From Cannabis sativa (taxonomy: Eukaryota > Streptophyta > Magnoliopsida > Rosales > Cannabaceae), in the NCBI RefSeq assembly GCF_029168945.1, contig NC_083604.1, positions 63,628,211 to 63,692,210 of the forward strand: DNA of 64,000 nt, in the 5' to 3' direction. Below are positions 48,210 through 60,344 of this stretch, piece by piece. How positions within the stretch are numbered: position 1 is the stretch's first letter; each line of letters starts with the position of its first letter. The translations under genes and the position numbers were made by a program. The notes beneath the pieces were generated by a model. It did no database searches and was not told the origin of the DNA. It saw only the letters and a program-made list of their open reading frames with translations.

Positions 48210-49633
48210 ATGGGAAGATCTCCTTGTTGTGATGAGAGTGGTCTTAAGAAAGGCCCTTGGACCCCTGAAGAGGATCAGAAGCTTGTTAAGTTTATTCAAA
48301 AGAATGGTCATGGAAGCTGGAGAGCTCTCCCTAGACTTGCAGGTACATATATATTGCAATTTTAATTATTGGATGAAATTGGGTGTAATCTTATACATTA
48401 ATAGAATTATACATATGTTATTTTGTATTCGTAACACAGGGCTAAACAGATGTGGGAAGAGTTGTAGATTGAGGTGGACAAACTACTTGAGGCCAGATAT
48501 CAAAAGGGGGAAATTTTCTCAAGAAGAAGAAGAAACCATACTCAATCTTCACTCCATCCTTGGAAACAAGTAATAATTTTTAATTAATAATATATTGGTC
48601 ATTTTCTTTTTCTCATTTTTCTCTGTTTTCACAATGAGTGAATAAATGAATTAATGATCATTGTATTTGTTATTTTTTTTTTTCAAAAAAATAAAAAAGA
48701 TGGTCAGCAATAGCTAGCCACCTACCAGGGCGTACGGACAATGAAATAAAGAACTTTTGGAACACCCACCTGAAGAAAAAGCTGATCCAAATGGGGATTG
48801 ATCCAATGACTCACCGTCCTCGTACTGACATATTTTCAAGTTTGCCTCATCTCATAGCTTTAGCCAATCTCAAGGAGCTTATGGATCATCCTTGGGAAGA
48901 ACACGCTGTCAGAATCCAAGCCGAAGCTGTTCAAAACATGGCCAAGCTTCACTACTTACAGTACCTTCTTCAACCACCTAATAATAACAACAACAACAAT
49001 CTCAACACTTCTGACATCGAAACCATCAACCTTCTCAACTCCTTATCTTCTTCATTCAAAGACAACAACAACAACAACAGTACCCAAACTGTTTTTGATT
49101 CTCCTCATGATCTGTTCCAAAACCCAATTACTACTACCACCACTCATCATAATGACCTTATTCTTCAATCTCTCCATGATTCATCACTCTCTTTTGCTCA
49201 CTTGCCTGACTTGAAAATCCCATGTAGTAATGATCATAACAACAACAACAACCAGGATGATGAGAGGTCACCACTACACAACAAACAAATGGCTAATAAC
49301 GATCAAGTACTTTCAGTAGACACGGCAATGTTCAGCCTTAATACTAATAATAATACTAATAACAACCAATTATTGGTAGGCCAAGATGAGATGATCTTCT
49401 CATCATCATCATCATCAACTGCTTGGCTTCCTCCTTCTGCTTGTACTACTCCCTCTCCACCTTCCGGGGCGGCGGCTGCTGGGATCACTACCACCCCAAA
49501 TACTACAGTACTAGAGAATAATCAGAGTGCCTATGGTTGCATTATTAATTCAAGCTATGGAGATCATGAAGTGACCCATTCTGTTTGGCCTGATCACCTC
49601 CTTGATGACTCTTTATTTCAGGACTTTGCCTAG
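48210..49633 (+). CDS. R2R3-MYB transcription factor, MYB53/92/93-like (subgroup 24)
   Basis: Three exons, 48210-48342, 48440-48569 and 48700-49633, with GT-AG introns of 97 and 130 bases at the two positions typical of R2R3-MYB genes; 398 residues. It opens [21 protein letters not shown]2 has Trp17, Trp37 and Trp57. R3 has Phe70, Trp89 and Trp108, with [23 protein letters not shown] between. After the DNA-binding domain comes [38 protein letters not shown], which matches Arabidopsis MYB53, MYB92 and MYB93. The tail is Asn-rich, with a Ser run, and ends [27 protein letters not shown], similar to the MYB93 end. It is nuclear; in Arabidopsis these factors act in root endodermis, suberin and lateral-root control. 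The role here is inferred from subgroup. No damage is seen. Confidence 0.92.
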
Positions 49634-49830
49634 CTATATATAATACTATAAATTAAGTAGACTTCTGTTTGTTTCATATATAAGCACCCCTTTTAATTTT
49701 TTTGTTCTTTTCTTTATTTGCCCTGAGAAACTGCTATCACTATCACTATTACTTACTATTGTGTATTATTATGTCATATAGTATTGTTCATATTATATAT
49801 GTGTACAATATATATAAATCCTTCAGGATG
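49634..49830 (+). other. 3' UTR of the MYB gene (approximate)
   Basis: T-rich sequence after the stop with a TATATAAATCC near 49810. The polyadenylation site cannot be fixed. Confidence 0.35.
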
Positions 49831-51420
49831 CATAAGATATAGATTTGTTGATGAGTTTTTATGCATGAGTTTGTTTGAATGCTATTTAGCTATGGATAAA
49901 GCTAAATATATAGAAAAAAACTTTTGAATCTCCATTATATATAGTTTTGTTCATATATATACACATATAATTAATTCTGTAGCTTTCATTTGTATATATA
50001 TGATTTATATGGTTTTTTGCTTTCTGTGGATCTTAATCTTTGGTAATTTGGTATATATATATCCTTTATTGTAACAACTTGGGATGAAATTTTAGGCATA
50101 TATATTATCCATTCTAGCAATATGTTATTCTTTCAATTTTTTTTCTTAAGGAAAACTTATACTACTAATTACCTTTGAATAATAGTGAAGAGGGCGGCTA
50201 ATTTTATGTTTGAAATCAAATTAGTATTAATAAATTATTAATTAACTATATAACAAATTGATGGTGAAAGTTATTTGTAGTTTCAATAATATCAGCTGGC
50301 ACTAGTAATTAATAAATAAGATCAAAGCAAATATATATATATATGGGAAAGATAATATAAATTAAAATTGTTTTATATATAGTATGATATATATGGTTAT
50401 ATCTCAAGCTTTAAACAAGTCTTCTTGTTCACACAGAAAATTGGGTATTTATCTTTTGTCTGCTCTAGCTAGTGCTTTTTGTGCTTAAGTATATTACAAT
50501 GGTATGTTAATTAATTTGTATATATATTTTATATATAGCTAGGACTAATTTTTAATATTTTAGGGGTTTATTGACCGAACCTCTAGTGACCTGCAACGGC
50601 TGCCAACCACTCTTGTAGATATATTGGTTTAATTGGAGCTGAAATTCTTGTTAATTAGCAGAGACAAAGTTGAGAGCTGATCTATTTACCTTCACAGAAA
50701 TTTAAAGGGATACTCTTAATTCCAATACATAAGTATATATTATATTTGTATTAATGTAATATAGTATAGAATTAGATATATTTTAATTTAATAATTATTA
50801 CTAAAATCATTAACCATTAATTCCTAGCTAAGACACTAACTTATAATTTTATTTAGAAAAATTAATGCCCTAATAGCAATTCTCTTATCTTAAACACAGA
50901 AACACATACAAGATATATAGTTGACCAAGCCATTAATGTCAAACCAGTGACGCATATGGAAACCATCTCAATGATACACTCTCGGGGAGGGACCCAAAAG
51001 TAGTTACGACTTAGGAACCCATATAAATAATGTGGCTTTAGAATTTTTTCTGACTTTTTGTACACACTTTCTAGACAGCTATTTTCCACCAAATCTTCAC
51101 TTTCCTACATAAATATTATCAATTAATTACCCTCCTATATTATTCTTAATTAATATTACATACTCTACTTCTAATAAAAAATTCTTCACACTCTACTTTT
51201 ATAATAAAATTGTGTATTTTTCTCTTTTTAACCACTCATTATCGTGGTTAGTGAAAAAAAAGGACCTCTTTTAATTTTTTTTTATTTGTATTTCAAATTT
51301 AAGTTTTATTTTCTTATTTTTATGATTTCATTGTTGCGTGGGTTGTGATTTAGATTGTTGCTTGAATTGTGATTCTAAATTAATTTGGGTTGCGATTTGA
51401 ATTGCTCTGTAGATTACACC
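49830..51420. other. Intergenic AT-rich DNA
   Basis: No gene is seen. Confidence 0.4.
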
Positions 51421-51427
51421 GTATATT

Positions 51428-51685
51428 TGTAATTGCAAGAACTTCACAGAACAGAATTTTTGACTAGACCAAAAAAGAGAGAGCAAAAACTATGGAGAAA
51501 AAGAAGAAAGAAAAATGGATTGCTCAACTAACTTTATTGAGGTTAGACCTTATTTATATCTTGTAAAATGATAAGCGACCTTACAACTGAAAATCATAAC
51601 AATTTTTTTTTACAGCTGTAGCTCTAGCTAACTACCTTAACAAAGTTAGTCTCATGGTTATTTTTTTTAGTTTTCTAGTCTTACA
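51428..51685 (-). mobile_element. Copia 3' LTR
   Basis: On the minus strand it runs TGTAAGACTAGAAAAC (51685) to GCAATTACA (51428), TG...CA, 258 bases. A TATA box (GATATAAATAAGG, about 51561-51549) lies inside. It directly follows the purine run AGAGGGGGATAT (51697-51686), the polypurine tract. Confidence 0.7.
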
Positions 51686-51823
51686 ATATCCCCCTCTTAA
51701 GTGACACGGATGGACATCAAGTGACAACTTATTTCTCAAAAAAATAAACAGCGAGACAGGTAATGGTTTTGTGAAGATGTTTGCTGGTTGATTTATGGAA
51801 GAAAAAATTACATCTAGATACAT
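51686..51823 (-). pseudogene. C-terminal end of a Copia polyprotein (RNase H)
   Basis: MYLDVIFSSINQPANIFTKPLPVSLFIFLRNKLSLDVHPCHLRGGY is the standard Copia RNase H terminus (Q(P/L)ADIFTKPL... F..LR.KL....). The polypurine tract overlaps its last codons. The rest of the element is missing upstream (above 51823). Confidence 0.8.
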
Positions 51824-51829
51824 ATTTTT

Positions 51830-52260
51830 GTAAATAATTATAATTATAACGTATATTTTTTTTTTCTTTACATTTATACCTTCTTTTTTTTCATATTGTT
51901 AAATAATCATACCAAAAAATAGTTGTTATTATCATTAGTAACGTAATAAATTTTTTTAAAAAAAACAACTAGATATTAGTTTGTGCTTAATTTATAATTA
52001 GTTTCTATAAATTATATATTTCCTTCAAGAAATTTATTTTATTTTTTAAAAAATATTTAGAGGTATTAACATATATATGCCTTTACATATAAATATATGT
52101 AACTTATTCTTTTATGTATTTTCTTATTATAATATAAATTATTTATATTATTATTTATTTTCTTACATTAATTTTTAAAAAATAGATAACTTTCAATGTT
52201 TATTTATTTATTTATTTTACTTTGTGAAATATAATATTCATTTTTTATTATATTTTTTAT
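51830..52260. other. AT-rich DNA
   Basis: No gene is seen. A (TTTA)n tract lies at 52199-52218. Confidence 0.4.
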
Positions 52261-52264
52261 ACTT

Positions 52265-52737
52265 TGGATATTCTTATTTGGTAGATATATTAATAAATAT
52301 TATTAACAAATAACAAGTAATCAATACTAATAAATAATATATACTAATAGATATATATTTGAAATGGTATATACTAATTAGTATATGTTAAGAATATATA
52401 ATAGTTACTATTAACAAGTAAGAAGTAATTAATACTATTTTTGAAATTGTACATACTAATTAGTACATATTTTAAATTATATAGATACTAAAAAGTAATA
52501 GATACAATTAGGTATACATTTGAAAATGTACATACTAATTAGTCTATATTTAAAACTGTATATATAGAGAAAAACAAGTAATAGATACTATTAGGTATAC
52601 GTTTGAAATCAAAAATACTAATTGGTATATATTTAAAACTGAATAGATCTTAATAAATTATAAATAGTTTAAAATTATATTAATTGGTATAAATTTAAAA
52701 TTGTAAAATATTAACAAGTAAAAGATACTATTCGGTA
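52265..52737 (+). repeat. Degenerate tandem repeat array, left part
   Basis: Roughly 80-100-base units recur with the words ACAAGTAATAGATACTATTAGGTATAC, TTTGAAATTGTA and ATACTAATTAGTATAT. The array is interrupted by the LINE at 52738 and resumes at 59489. Confidence 0.65.
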
Positions 52738-52795
52738 ACAACCTGATTGTGATGAGAATAAAACCTATGTTAAGTAATAGAGTGGAACTACGAAG

Positions 52796-52922
<127 letters not shown>

Positions 52923-52989
52923 TTGCAGCGTTTGCTGGTGCCATGGCAAAATCAAGGGGAAGGGGCGTGGGAAGGCAATCTCGACTAGG

Positions 52990-53988
52990 ATGACGAAGAA
53001 GAAGGGGCCAAACTCAGCTTCTAATGTAAGGAAAACAAGATCAATTGATGCTGTGCTGGGTATTGAACCAAACATGTTTTCTGAAGTGGAGGAAGAAGAA
53101 GAACCAGAGCACCCCTGCGATTTACCTGATGCGGACCTTGTTCTAAATTTCCAGGAGGTTTTTCCCGAGGCTCTCTCTCCAAAATCATCTCTAAGATTGA
53201 TTATTCAGCCGTAGGAGATCAAGAAGGACTTGGCCCATTTTATGGAGGCTTCGAGCAGGTGTTCTAATGTTATTGCAAAAGGTATTAGCTCTATCCCTCC
53301 TATTCTAAGATCTGGTTCTGTGAAAAGGAATCTCGATTCCTCTTTTTTGAATTCTATCTCTAGCAGTAAGGTTAAGATAACTGAAGATGACATTAAAGAA
53401 GATGCAGATTTTTGGAATTCCTCAATTTTGTGCTATGTGTTGGGAGCTAATCCCCCACTCTCAATCCTTGAAGGATTTGTTAGGAGAATGTGGAGTGATA
53501 AGGTGGAAAGGGTGGTATTGCTATCTTATGGCATTTTTCTTATCCGATTTCACTCAATTGAAGAAAGAGATGAGATACTCAAAGGAGGATATATCTTTTT
53601 CAATAGGAGACCTGTAGTGATGAAACCATGGGATTCTAAAGTGAATTTCAAGAAAGAAGATGTCAAGGTGGTACCTATTTGGGTTCATCTTGATGATCTT
53701 GACTTGAAATATTAGGGTAAGAAATCTCTTTTCAAGATAATAGGGCAAGTGGGGAAACCTATAATGGTAGATGATGCTACTAAAAACGGGTATAAGCTCT
53801 CTTTTCTTAGAATCTTAATTGAAGTCTCATTGCAGCAGGAGTTACCGAATATTATAGAATTTGAAGATGAGAATGGATTCAATACTACGGTGGCTATTTC
53901 TTATGAATGGAAACCACTTTTGTGTGGTCATTGTGCTGGTTTGGGGCACGCTATAGCTGACTATAGGAAGAAAACAACCAGCAAATAG
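52990..53988 (+). pseudogene. LINE ORF1, single frame with two stops
   Basis: One frame of about 333 codons, broken only by TAG near 53213 and near 53713. It starts MTKKKGPNSASNVRKTRSIDAVLGIE. DUF4283 runs from about 53400 (FWNSSILCYVLGANPPLSILEGFVRRMW ... GGYIFFNRRPVVMKPW). The zinc knuckle CGHCAGLGHAIADY (53919-53960) has Tyr for its last Cys, so a zinc ligand is lost. In intact relatives this protein binds element RNA. Confidence 0.85.
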
Positions 53989-54246
53989 GTGTGGGTTAAA
54001 AAGGCACCAAGAAAAAAGCTGAAGTTAAACAGAAAAAAGAAATTGCAGCTGCTAATGAAGGATTTATTCCAGTCTCTAGAGGCAAAATAGAGGCTGTTAA
54101 TTTACCTGTTATGCCAACTAATACATGCAATTCCTTTCAATCTTCAGTAGAGGGATATGAGGAAGATGGCACTATAGAAGATGTGATTTTTAATTTGAAT
54201 AATGCAGTCAAGACAGGAGAGGGCAGAGTACCCTCTCTTGCCCATG

Positions 54247-55300
54247 GATAGAATCTTGGCGTGGAATGTCCGAGGGATCAATAGCCAACAAAAGCAAATT
54301 TCAGTCAAGCAATTGATTGGAAATCAAAGAGTAGGGCTTGTTTGTCTCCTCGAGTCGAGAGTCAAGGCTCAAAATTTAGGAGCCTTGTATGTAAGAATGT
54401 TCTCGGGATGGTGCTTAACTTTTAATATAGCTTGGCATGATGGGGGGAGGATTATTGTGAGTTGGAATCCTCTTAGTTTCAATGTAAATATTTTAAAGTG
54501 CACTAGCCAACTCATCCACCTTTTTGTTGAAACCATAGACAAAAAAAAAAACAAAGTTTTTTGTTACTTTTGTGTATGGTTTTAATGATGAGTGTGGTAG
54601 GAACATTTTATGGAGAGATCTTATTGAGATTTCTATTTCTGATCCTTGGGTGATTCTTGGTGATTTCAATGACATACTTAGTAAAGAGGAGAGAATTGGG
54701 AAGCATGTTCGGTATAATGATTCGATTGAATTTAAAGATTGTGTAGATACTTGTCAACTCAAAGATGTCAAGTACATTGGCAATTTCTTTACTTGGAGCA
54801 ATAAACAAATGGGGGATGACAAGATCTTCTCTAAAATTGGCAGGGTACTTGCAAACCAGAGCTGGCTTGAGTTGTATTCTACTGCTAAAGTGGTGTTGTT
54901 AAATGAAGGTCTTTTTGACCATTCTCCTGCTGTCCTGAAAGTTCAGAATGTCCTTCCCGATGGTAAAAAGCCATTTAGATACTTTAGGATGTGGATCTCT
55001 CATCCCTCATATCCTAATGTGGTTGCTGAAGCTTGGAACCATTTTATTCTTCGAGCAGTGATGTTTCAGGTTGTATCTAAACTAAAAATACTGAAGCAGG
55101 CCCTGAAGAAGCTGAATCAGGAAGCTTTTGTGGACATTCCAGCTGCTGCTGCTCAAGCAAGAGATAGACTAAATCAACTCCAACATGCCTTTCATCAGAA
55201 CCCCCTTGGTTCTATGTTGCAGCAACGGAAAAGGAAGCTAGAGCAGAGTTTACTTCGGTCCAGGCTGATTATCTCTCTTTTTTGCAGCAGAAATCAAAAT
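54247..55300 (+). pseudogene. LINE ORF2, endonuclease region
   Basis: RILAWNVRGINSQQKQ (54250) opens the APE-like endonuclease. LLESRVKAQNLGAL, VILGDFNDILSKEERIG (54650) and GLFDHSPAVL (54910) supply all the signature motifs, including the catalytic Glu and the GDFN and DHSP residues. A frameshift near 54545-54570, in an A run, splits it into two frames. The rest to 55300 is the linker (DRLNQLQHAFHQNP). Confidence 0.85.
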
Positions 55301-56222
55301 TAAATTGGATCAAAGATGGCGATTCTAATTCAGCTTTTTTCCACAAGAGTATTCAAATTCGTAGGGCACAAAACAGAGTGCTATCTATCCAAAATGCTGC
55401 TAGGATAAAGGTTTATGAACCACAGCAGGTAACCAAAACCTTTACTATTATAAATTATTGCTTGGTTCCAAATTGAGCAATAGGATGCATGTTAATTCTG
55501 TTGTTATGAATCAAGGGGCTGTGTTATCTAATGAACAGGTAGCTGCTCTTCTTGCTGAGTTTCAGTTGAGGAAGTTAAGACTGCTATTTTCTCCATTCCT
55601 AGAAACAAATCCCCAGGTCTGGATGGATATAGTAGTTTTTTCTTTCAAGATAATTGGGAACTTATTGGTAAAGATATATATGCTGCTCTTTCATCCTTCT
55701 TACATACATGGAAACTTTTAAAGGAGATAAATAACACAGTTTTGACACTTATCCCTAAGACAAAGTGCCCAAACCTTCCTAGTGATTATCGGCCAATTGC
55801 TTGCTGCAATGTCCTTTATAAAGTTCCAAACAAGTTGATATGTACACGGGTTAAAACTGTCCTTCCTAAGCTGATTGCTCAAAACCAAGGCAAATCTGTG
55901 CATGGCAGATTTATTGGCCATAACATAATAATTTGCCAATATCTTATCCGTCACTATGGAAGGAAGTCACGAAAAGCAAATTGTATCTTTAAATTGGATC
56001 TCCAAAAAGCTTATGACACCATTGAATGTGACTTTATAGAGGAGATGCTACATGTATTTTGGTTTCCCCCGAAATTCATTCTCCTAATTATGACTTGTGT
56101 GAGAACTCCTAAGTTCTCGTTGATGTTCAATGGTTCTCTACATGGCTTTTTTGAATCAAAGCGAGGTCTTAGACAGGGAGATCCAATGTCTCCACTTCTG
56201 TTTGTACGTGGCATGTAATACC
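55282..56222 (+). pseudogene. LINE ORF2, reverse transcriptase, first part
   Basis: NWIKDGDSNSAFFHKSIQIRRAQNR, then frameshifts near 55450 and 55570, then [59 protein letters not shown] and [28 protein letters not shown]. Motif A Asp and motif B (GLRQGDP) are kept. It is cut by the solo LTR at 56223; the reading resumes at 58128 as YLSHILQKIEEREDFIFHERC. Confidence 0.85.
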
Positions 56223-58127
56223 TGTTGGAAATTATTTTACCAGGATCTTAGATCTACTCACAAGTATGTTGTTTAAACACCCTAAATATGAACTTTCTAA
56301 AACGATAAATTAAACACATATAAAGTTAAGAAAACCTTACATTGATGCAGCGGAATTAATGTCTCCTTCCACTCAGATCTCTAACCCTTGTATCCAGATC
56401 TGAGCCCGAATGTCCTTCTTCTTCAAGTTTGATCCTTCACAGTCTTCCAATCTATGATTGAGTTACTGCTTGCTGTGTGTGGGCACTTACTCTTTCACTA
56501 GGGTCGAAATAGATGAAGGGAAAAGAGAATAGGGATTTCGGCCAGGTATAGAAAGTGGGGAAGGCTCAGTTTTTCTGAAGAGAGAAATTTCTGTCAGAAA
56601 AGGTTATTGAAAACTTATGAAAGCATGTGAAAGCATGTCTTGTGACTGAGCCATCACTTTCTATTTATAGGCTACTACTAGGTTTAGGTTAGGAATTATT
56701 TGGCATTAAAATAATGAAAATATTAATTTGAAAAACCTATTTAAGTGGCCAGCCATGGTGTAGTATTGGGCCTCACTTGATTTTGCAGTTTTATCAAATT
56801 TTATCTCTATTTTCTCAAAAACGCCAATTTTCCAATTCTAACCTTTTAAATGCCAAAACTAATTATTTAATAACTAAAATAGATTATTAAATAATATTGT
56901 CATTTAATTTAATTATTAATTAGACATATAAAGTCCATTAATAAATAAATAAACCTAGAAACTCTTTTCTTTACAATTTCACCCCTGCTTAGTGAAAATT
57001 CATAAAATTAGACATAGTCTAACTTTAGAATTATAATTGATCAATCACGAATCAATTAATGAGTCTTACAGCAGAATGTTCTCAACTAGAATGGGGACCA
57101 TGGATCTATATGCTGAGCTTCCAATAAGTGAACCAAATTTACCAAGTAAATTCCTACTTATTAATTCTTCGTTGAATCCACTCTTAGAACTTAGAATTGC
57201 ACTCTCAGACTTATATAGAGCATATTGTATGTTCCGCGATATCAATATACTATCTCATTTAACCGTTGTTATAATCTTATTGTGATTTAAAGATCCTCTA
57301 TATAGATGATCTACATCGAGATGGGATTTCTTTACCGTTCTCACCCCTCAATGTATTTTGCCCCTTAAAACACTTAGCTACTTGTAAATGGTATTTAGTG
57401 ATCTAATAATTAGTCAGTTAAACACGAGCTCATCCCTTTACTTCTATTTGCTAAGCTCGAAGGGAATCATCACTTGACTTCTATACACCAGTAGAAGCTA
57501 TAGATTCCATATTTATGTTCAGCACTCCCACTCAATCATACTATCATGTTCCCAAAATATACGTATCACCCTGACCCAAAAGTAGGCTTAACTAATAAAT
57601 CTAAGAACATGAATAGCACTCCTGAGTTGAGCCTAAGCATATAAGGATTTAGATTCTTTTAATCTTAAGATCAACTACTGATATTGACTTGGAAAGATAT
57701 GTATAACGGTAAGTTTGTAATATCTTAACTTAGTTGCAATATCGGTCCAGTCCAATATATACTCCATACATTCGAAACTAGTATACTTTACTAATGTCCT
57801 GGAAAGAACATAACACTTACTCCAAGTGTAAGTATACATCATCGCTGATTATCACATTAGTGTAAATCCAATAACACTGTTGAAACAGGGACCAAGTCTT
57901 TTGATTCATATGATCACAATCACATTCCACTGTGTTGACAATACTGTAATTGTGAATAAACATATGATATGGATTTAACTGATTTTGTGTGTATGAATGT
58001 AATAAACATATCAAACATATTAAACCATTAGCATGTAGAATTCATGCAAACATCAATCACTTCAAATTTCTTATATTGATAACTAATCAGATTGTAAAGA
58101 GTTTTATTTAGGGCATAAAACCCAACA
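56223..58127 (-). mobile_element. Copia-type solo LTR, copy 2
   Basis: 1905 bases, TGTTGG...CCCAACA, flanked by ATACC on both sides (56218-56222 and 58128-58132). No internal domain remains, so this is a solo LTR left by recombination. On the minus strand it starts TGTTGGGTTTTATGCCC. It belongs to the same family as 2399-4266. It interrupts the LINE reverse transcriptase. Confidence 0.95.
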
Positions 58128-58217
58128 ATACCTCTCTCACATCTTACAAAAGATCGAGGAGAGGGAAGACTTTATTTTTCATGAAAGATGTACAAGAACT
58201 TTTTGATGAGGTTCAAG

Positions 58218-58805
58218 GGGTGTTCATTGGATCACATCCAATATTTTTAGGCCTATCCAGATCTGATCCAATTATATATTGGATGTTAGATTTTACCATC
58301 TGATCCAATCCAATTAATTTCGTCATCCAATCAATCCAACATCCATTGGATATTGGATTGGATCGGTTTTATCCATTGGATGTAGTTCATATATATTTAT
58401 TTGTTTAATTTGGGTTCATCTAATATTTTAGACCTAGTATTTTTTGGATCGGATTGGATCCATCCAATATTTTAAATCCAGTATGTATTGGATTGGACTT
58501 GATCCATCGAATCCAAGAAAAAAAAAGTAAAACTTTAATGTTAATTTTCATATATATATATATAGATTTGACGTATAACAATATAAAATTGAATTACTCA
58601 TCCAAACTAAATGAAAATACTAATTAGTTCGATTGGATGTATTGGATTTTTAGACACCCCATCCACCATCCGATCCGATCCAATTGGATATTTAAAAATA
58701 ACATCCAATCCGATCCGATCACAATTGGATATCTAATGTTTGGCGGTCGGTTGTAATTGGATTGGTCGATTCTCATTGGATTGGATCAATTTATGCACAC
58801 CCCTG
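58218..58805. mobile_element. hAT-type non-autonomous element
   Basis: Flanked by the perfect 8-bp duplication GGTTCAAG (58210-58217 and 58806-58813), the length made by hAT transposases. The right end reads GCACACCCCTG and the left GGGTGTTCATTGG, so the inverted ends match CAGGGGTGT-type hAT termini, with two to three bases missing at the left. The interior is full of CCAAT/ATTGGAT words in both orientations and has no coding capacity. It sits in the LINE just before the zf-RVT region. Confidence 0.8.
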
Positions 58806-59488
58806 GGTTCAAGTGTTAAATGACAGGTACAAGGTGGCGGTGGGGTTTCAATCACTAAGGCCTCCTAATTGTAAAATTGAATGGAGTTCTATTGTGTGGA
58901 GCCGAATGAATATGCCCAAACATAGTTTTATTTTATGGCTTTCCATGCTCAATCGGCTCAAAAAAAAGGATAGAGTACAAGTATATAAGTAGGTTGAAGA
59001 CACAAAATGCTTATTCTGCCAGGCCGAAGAAGAAACTTTGCAACACTTGTTCTTTGACTGTCCCTTCTCGTCTAATTGCGTAAGGAAAATATAAAAGATT
59101 GGCTTTCTTGGAGGATGACTTCCAATTCTCTGCATCGAATAGTAAGGTGGATCCGAAAAGCAAAGGTTAGTAAGGTTAAAAAGATGATTCTTGCTGCTGT
59201 CTTGGCAGCCCTTGTGTACTCCATATGACGAGCTAGAAAAGACATTCTATGGCAAACTCAATGCCGAGTATAGATAATATAGTGTGCAAAGTTAAAAATG
59301 TGTCAAAGAAGATAATATCTTGTACATGGCCAAAGAAAGCGTCAATTAGTGATAAAGAATGGTTAGAAGCATTGTAAAGTTTTAAAAGTTTATTGTTTCT
59401 TTTTTAGGTTCTTCTACTTGGAGAATGCTATTTGGTTGTATAAAAATAGTTTGAGCAATGAAATTCACTTGATTCATAAAAAAAATAA
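58806..59488 (+). pseudogene. LINE ORF2 C-terminus (zf-RVT) and 3' end
   Basis: VLNDRYKVAVGFQSLRPPNCKIEWSSIVW, then MPKHSFILWLSMLNRLKKKDRV, and after a stop CLFCQAEEETLQHLFFDCPF, the zf-RVT finger with Cys-x2-Cys, His and Cys all present. Frame breaks follow, then TTCATAAAAAAA. In LINEs this zinc-binding tail helps RNA recognition. Confidence 0.8.
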
Positions 59489-59590
59489 AAAGATAGTATT
59501 CGGTATATATTTTGAAATTGTATATACTAATTCATATATGTTTAGAATTTTATATATACTAACAAGTAATAGATACTATTAGATAGTCCA
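59489..59590 (+). repeat. Degenerate tandem repeat array, right part
   Basis: It continues the 52265-52737 array past the LINE: TTTTGAAATTGTATATACTAATT, TATATATACTAACAAGTAATAGATACTATTAGATA. Confidence 0.65.
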
Positions 59591-59615
59591 ACATAAATAA
59601 AAAAAATCAAAAGAT

Positions 59616-59876
59616 TGTTGAATATGTTATAAAATAATATAATATAATATAAAGTAGATGAGAAGAAAGAAGAAGAAGATGAAGAGAGAAAGAGAAAGTG
59701 AATGAGAATTTCTGAGTTATTTATTCCAATGGGGTGAACCCCTATTTATACAAATACAAGAGTGAGATATTAAGAAACTAAGAAAAAGGGAAACTAAGGA
59801 AAAGAGGAATGTTGATTACAATTATGGTAATAAATAAAAGATTTGGATATCCACATAATTATTAATATTTATAACA
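59616..59876 (-). mobile_element. Copia 3' LTR
   Basis: On the minus strand it starts TGTTATAAATATTAATAATT at 59876, right after the polypurine tract CCAAGGGGGAG (59887-59877), and ends near ATATTCAACA (59616). It holds a TATA box and purine-rich leader in reverse. About 261 bases. Confidence 0.65.
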
Positions 59877-59986
59877 CTCCCCCTTGGATGTCCATAATAA
59901 CTGCCTTATTAAAAATCTTGCTGAAAACTTGATCAAAGGAAAAAGAGTATAATGTAAACTAACTCCCCCTCATTTAGGCATTTGTG

Positions 59987-60255
59987 GAGATCTTCTAATC
60001 GACGAATTTCGATCTTCTCTGCCATCTTTTCAATGTTGATGTTGGTAATAACTTTGTGAATAAGTTTGCAAGATTGACACTTGATTGAATATGTTGAACA
60101 CCAATATGCATTTTCTTGAAGCGTATAAAGAAGAATTTGGTGAAATGTGTTCTAACTCTATCTCCTTCAATGTACCTCCTTTTAGTTGAACGATGCAAGC
60201 AGTATTATCCATAGAGAATTGCTTGGGTTGATACTTCTTTATTGAGTGCAATCCA
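59987..60255 (-). pseudogene. Copia RNase H C-terminal fragment, frameshifted
   Basis: Two overlapping minus-strand frames complement each other. One gives YQPKQFSMDNTACIVQLKGGTLKE, the other HRSTKRRYIEGDRVRTHFTKFFF, KKMHIGVQHIQSSVNLANLFTKLLPTSTLKRW. Together they match the end of Copia polyproteins (EDNAACI.Q...KG..KGDRTKHI..KFF... NLADLFTKSLPT). The copy is dead. Confidence 0.75.
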
Positions 60256-60344
60256 TATGTTTTCCGAATATGCTATGTCAATGATCTCACTCCCACACAT
60301 TCTCTACTTGCTTCATAAAATGCAAGTATGTTAACATGATTTAT

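Noticed and set aside
49303..49494. Minus-strand frame inside MYB exon 3
   Set aside because: It is the shadow of Asn/Ser repeats in the real coding strand.
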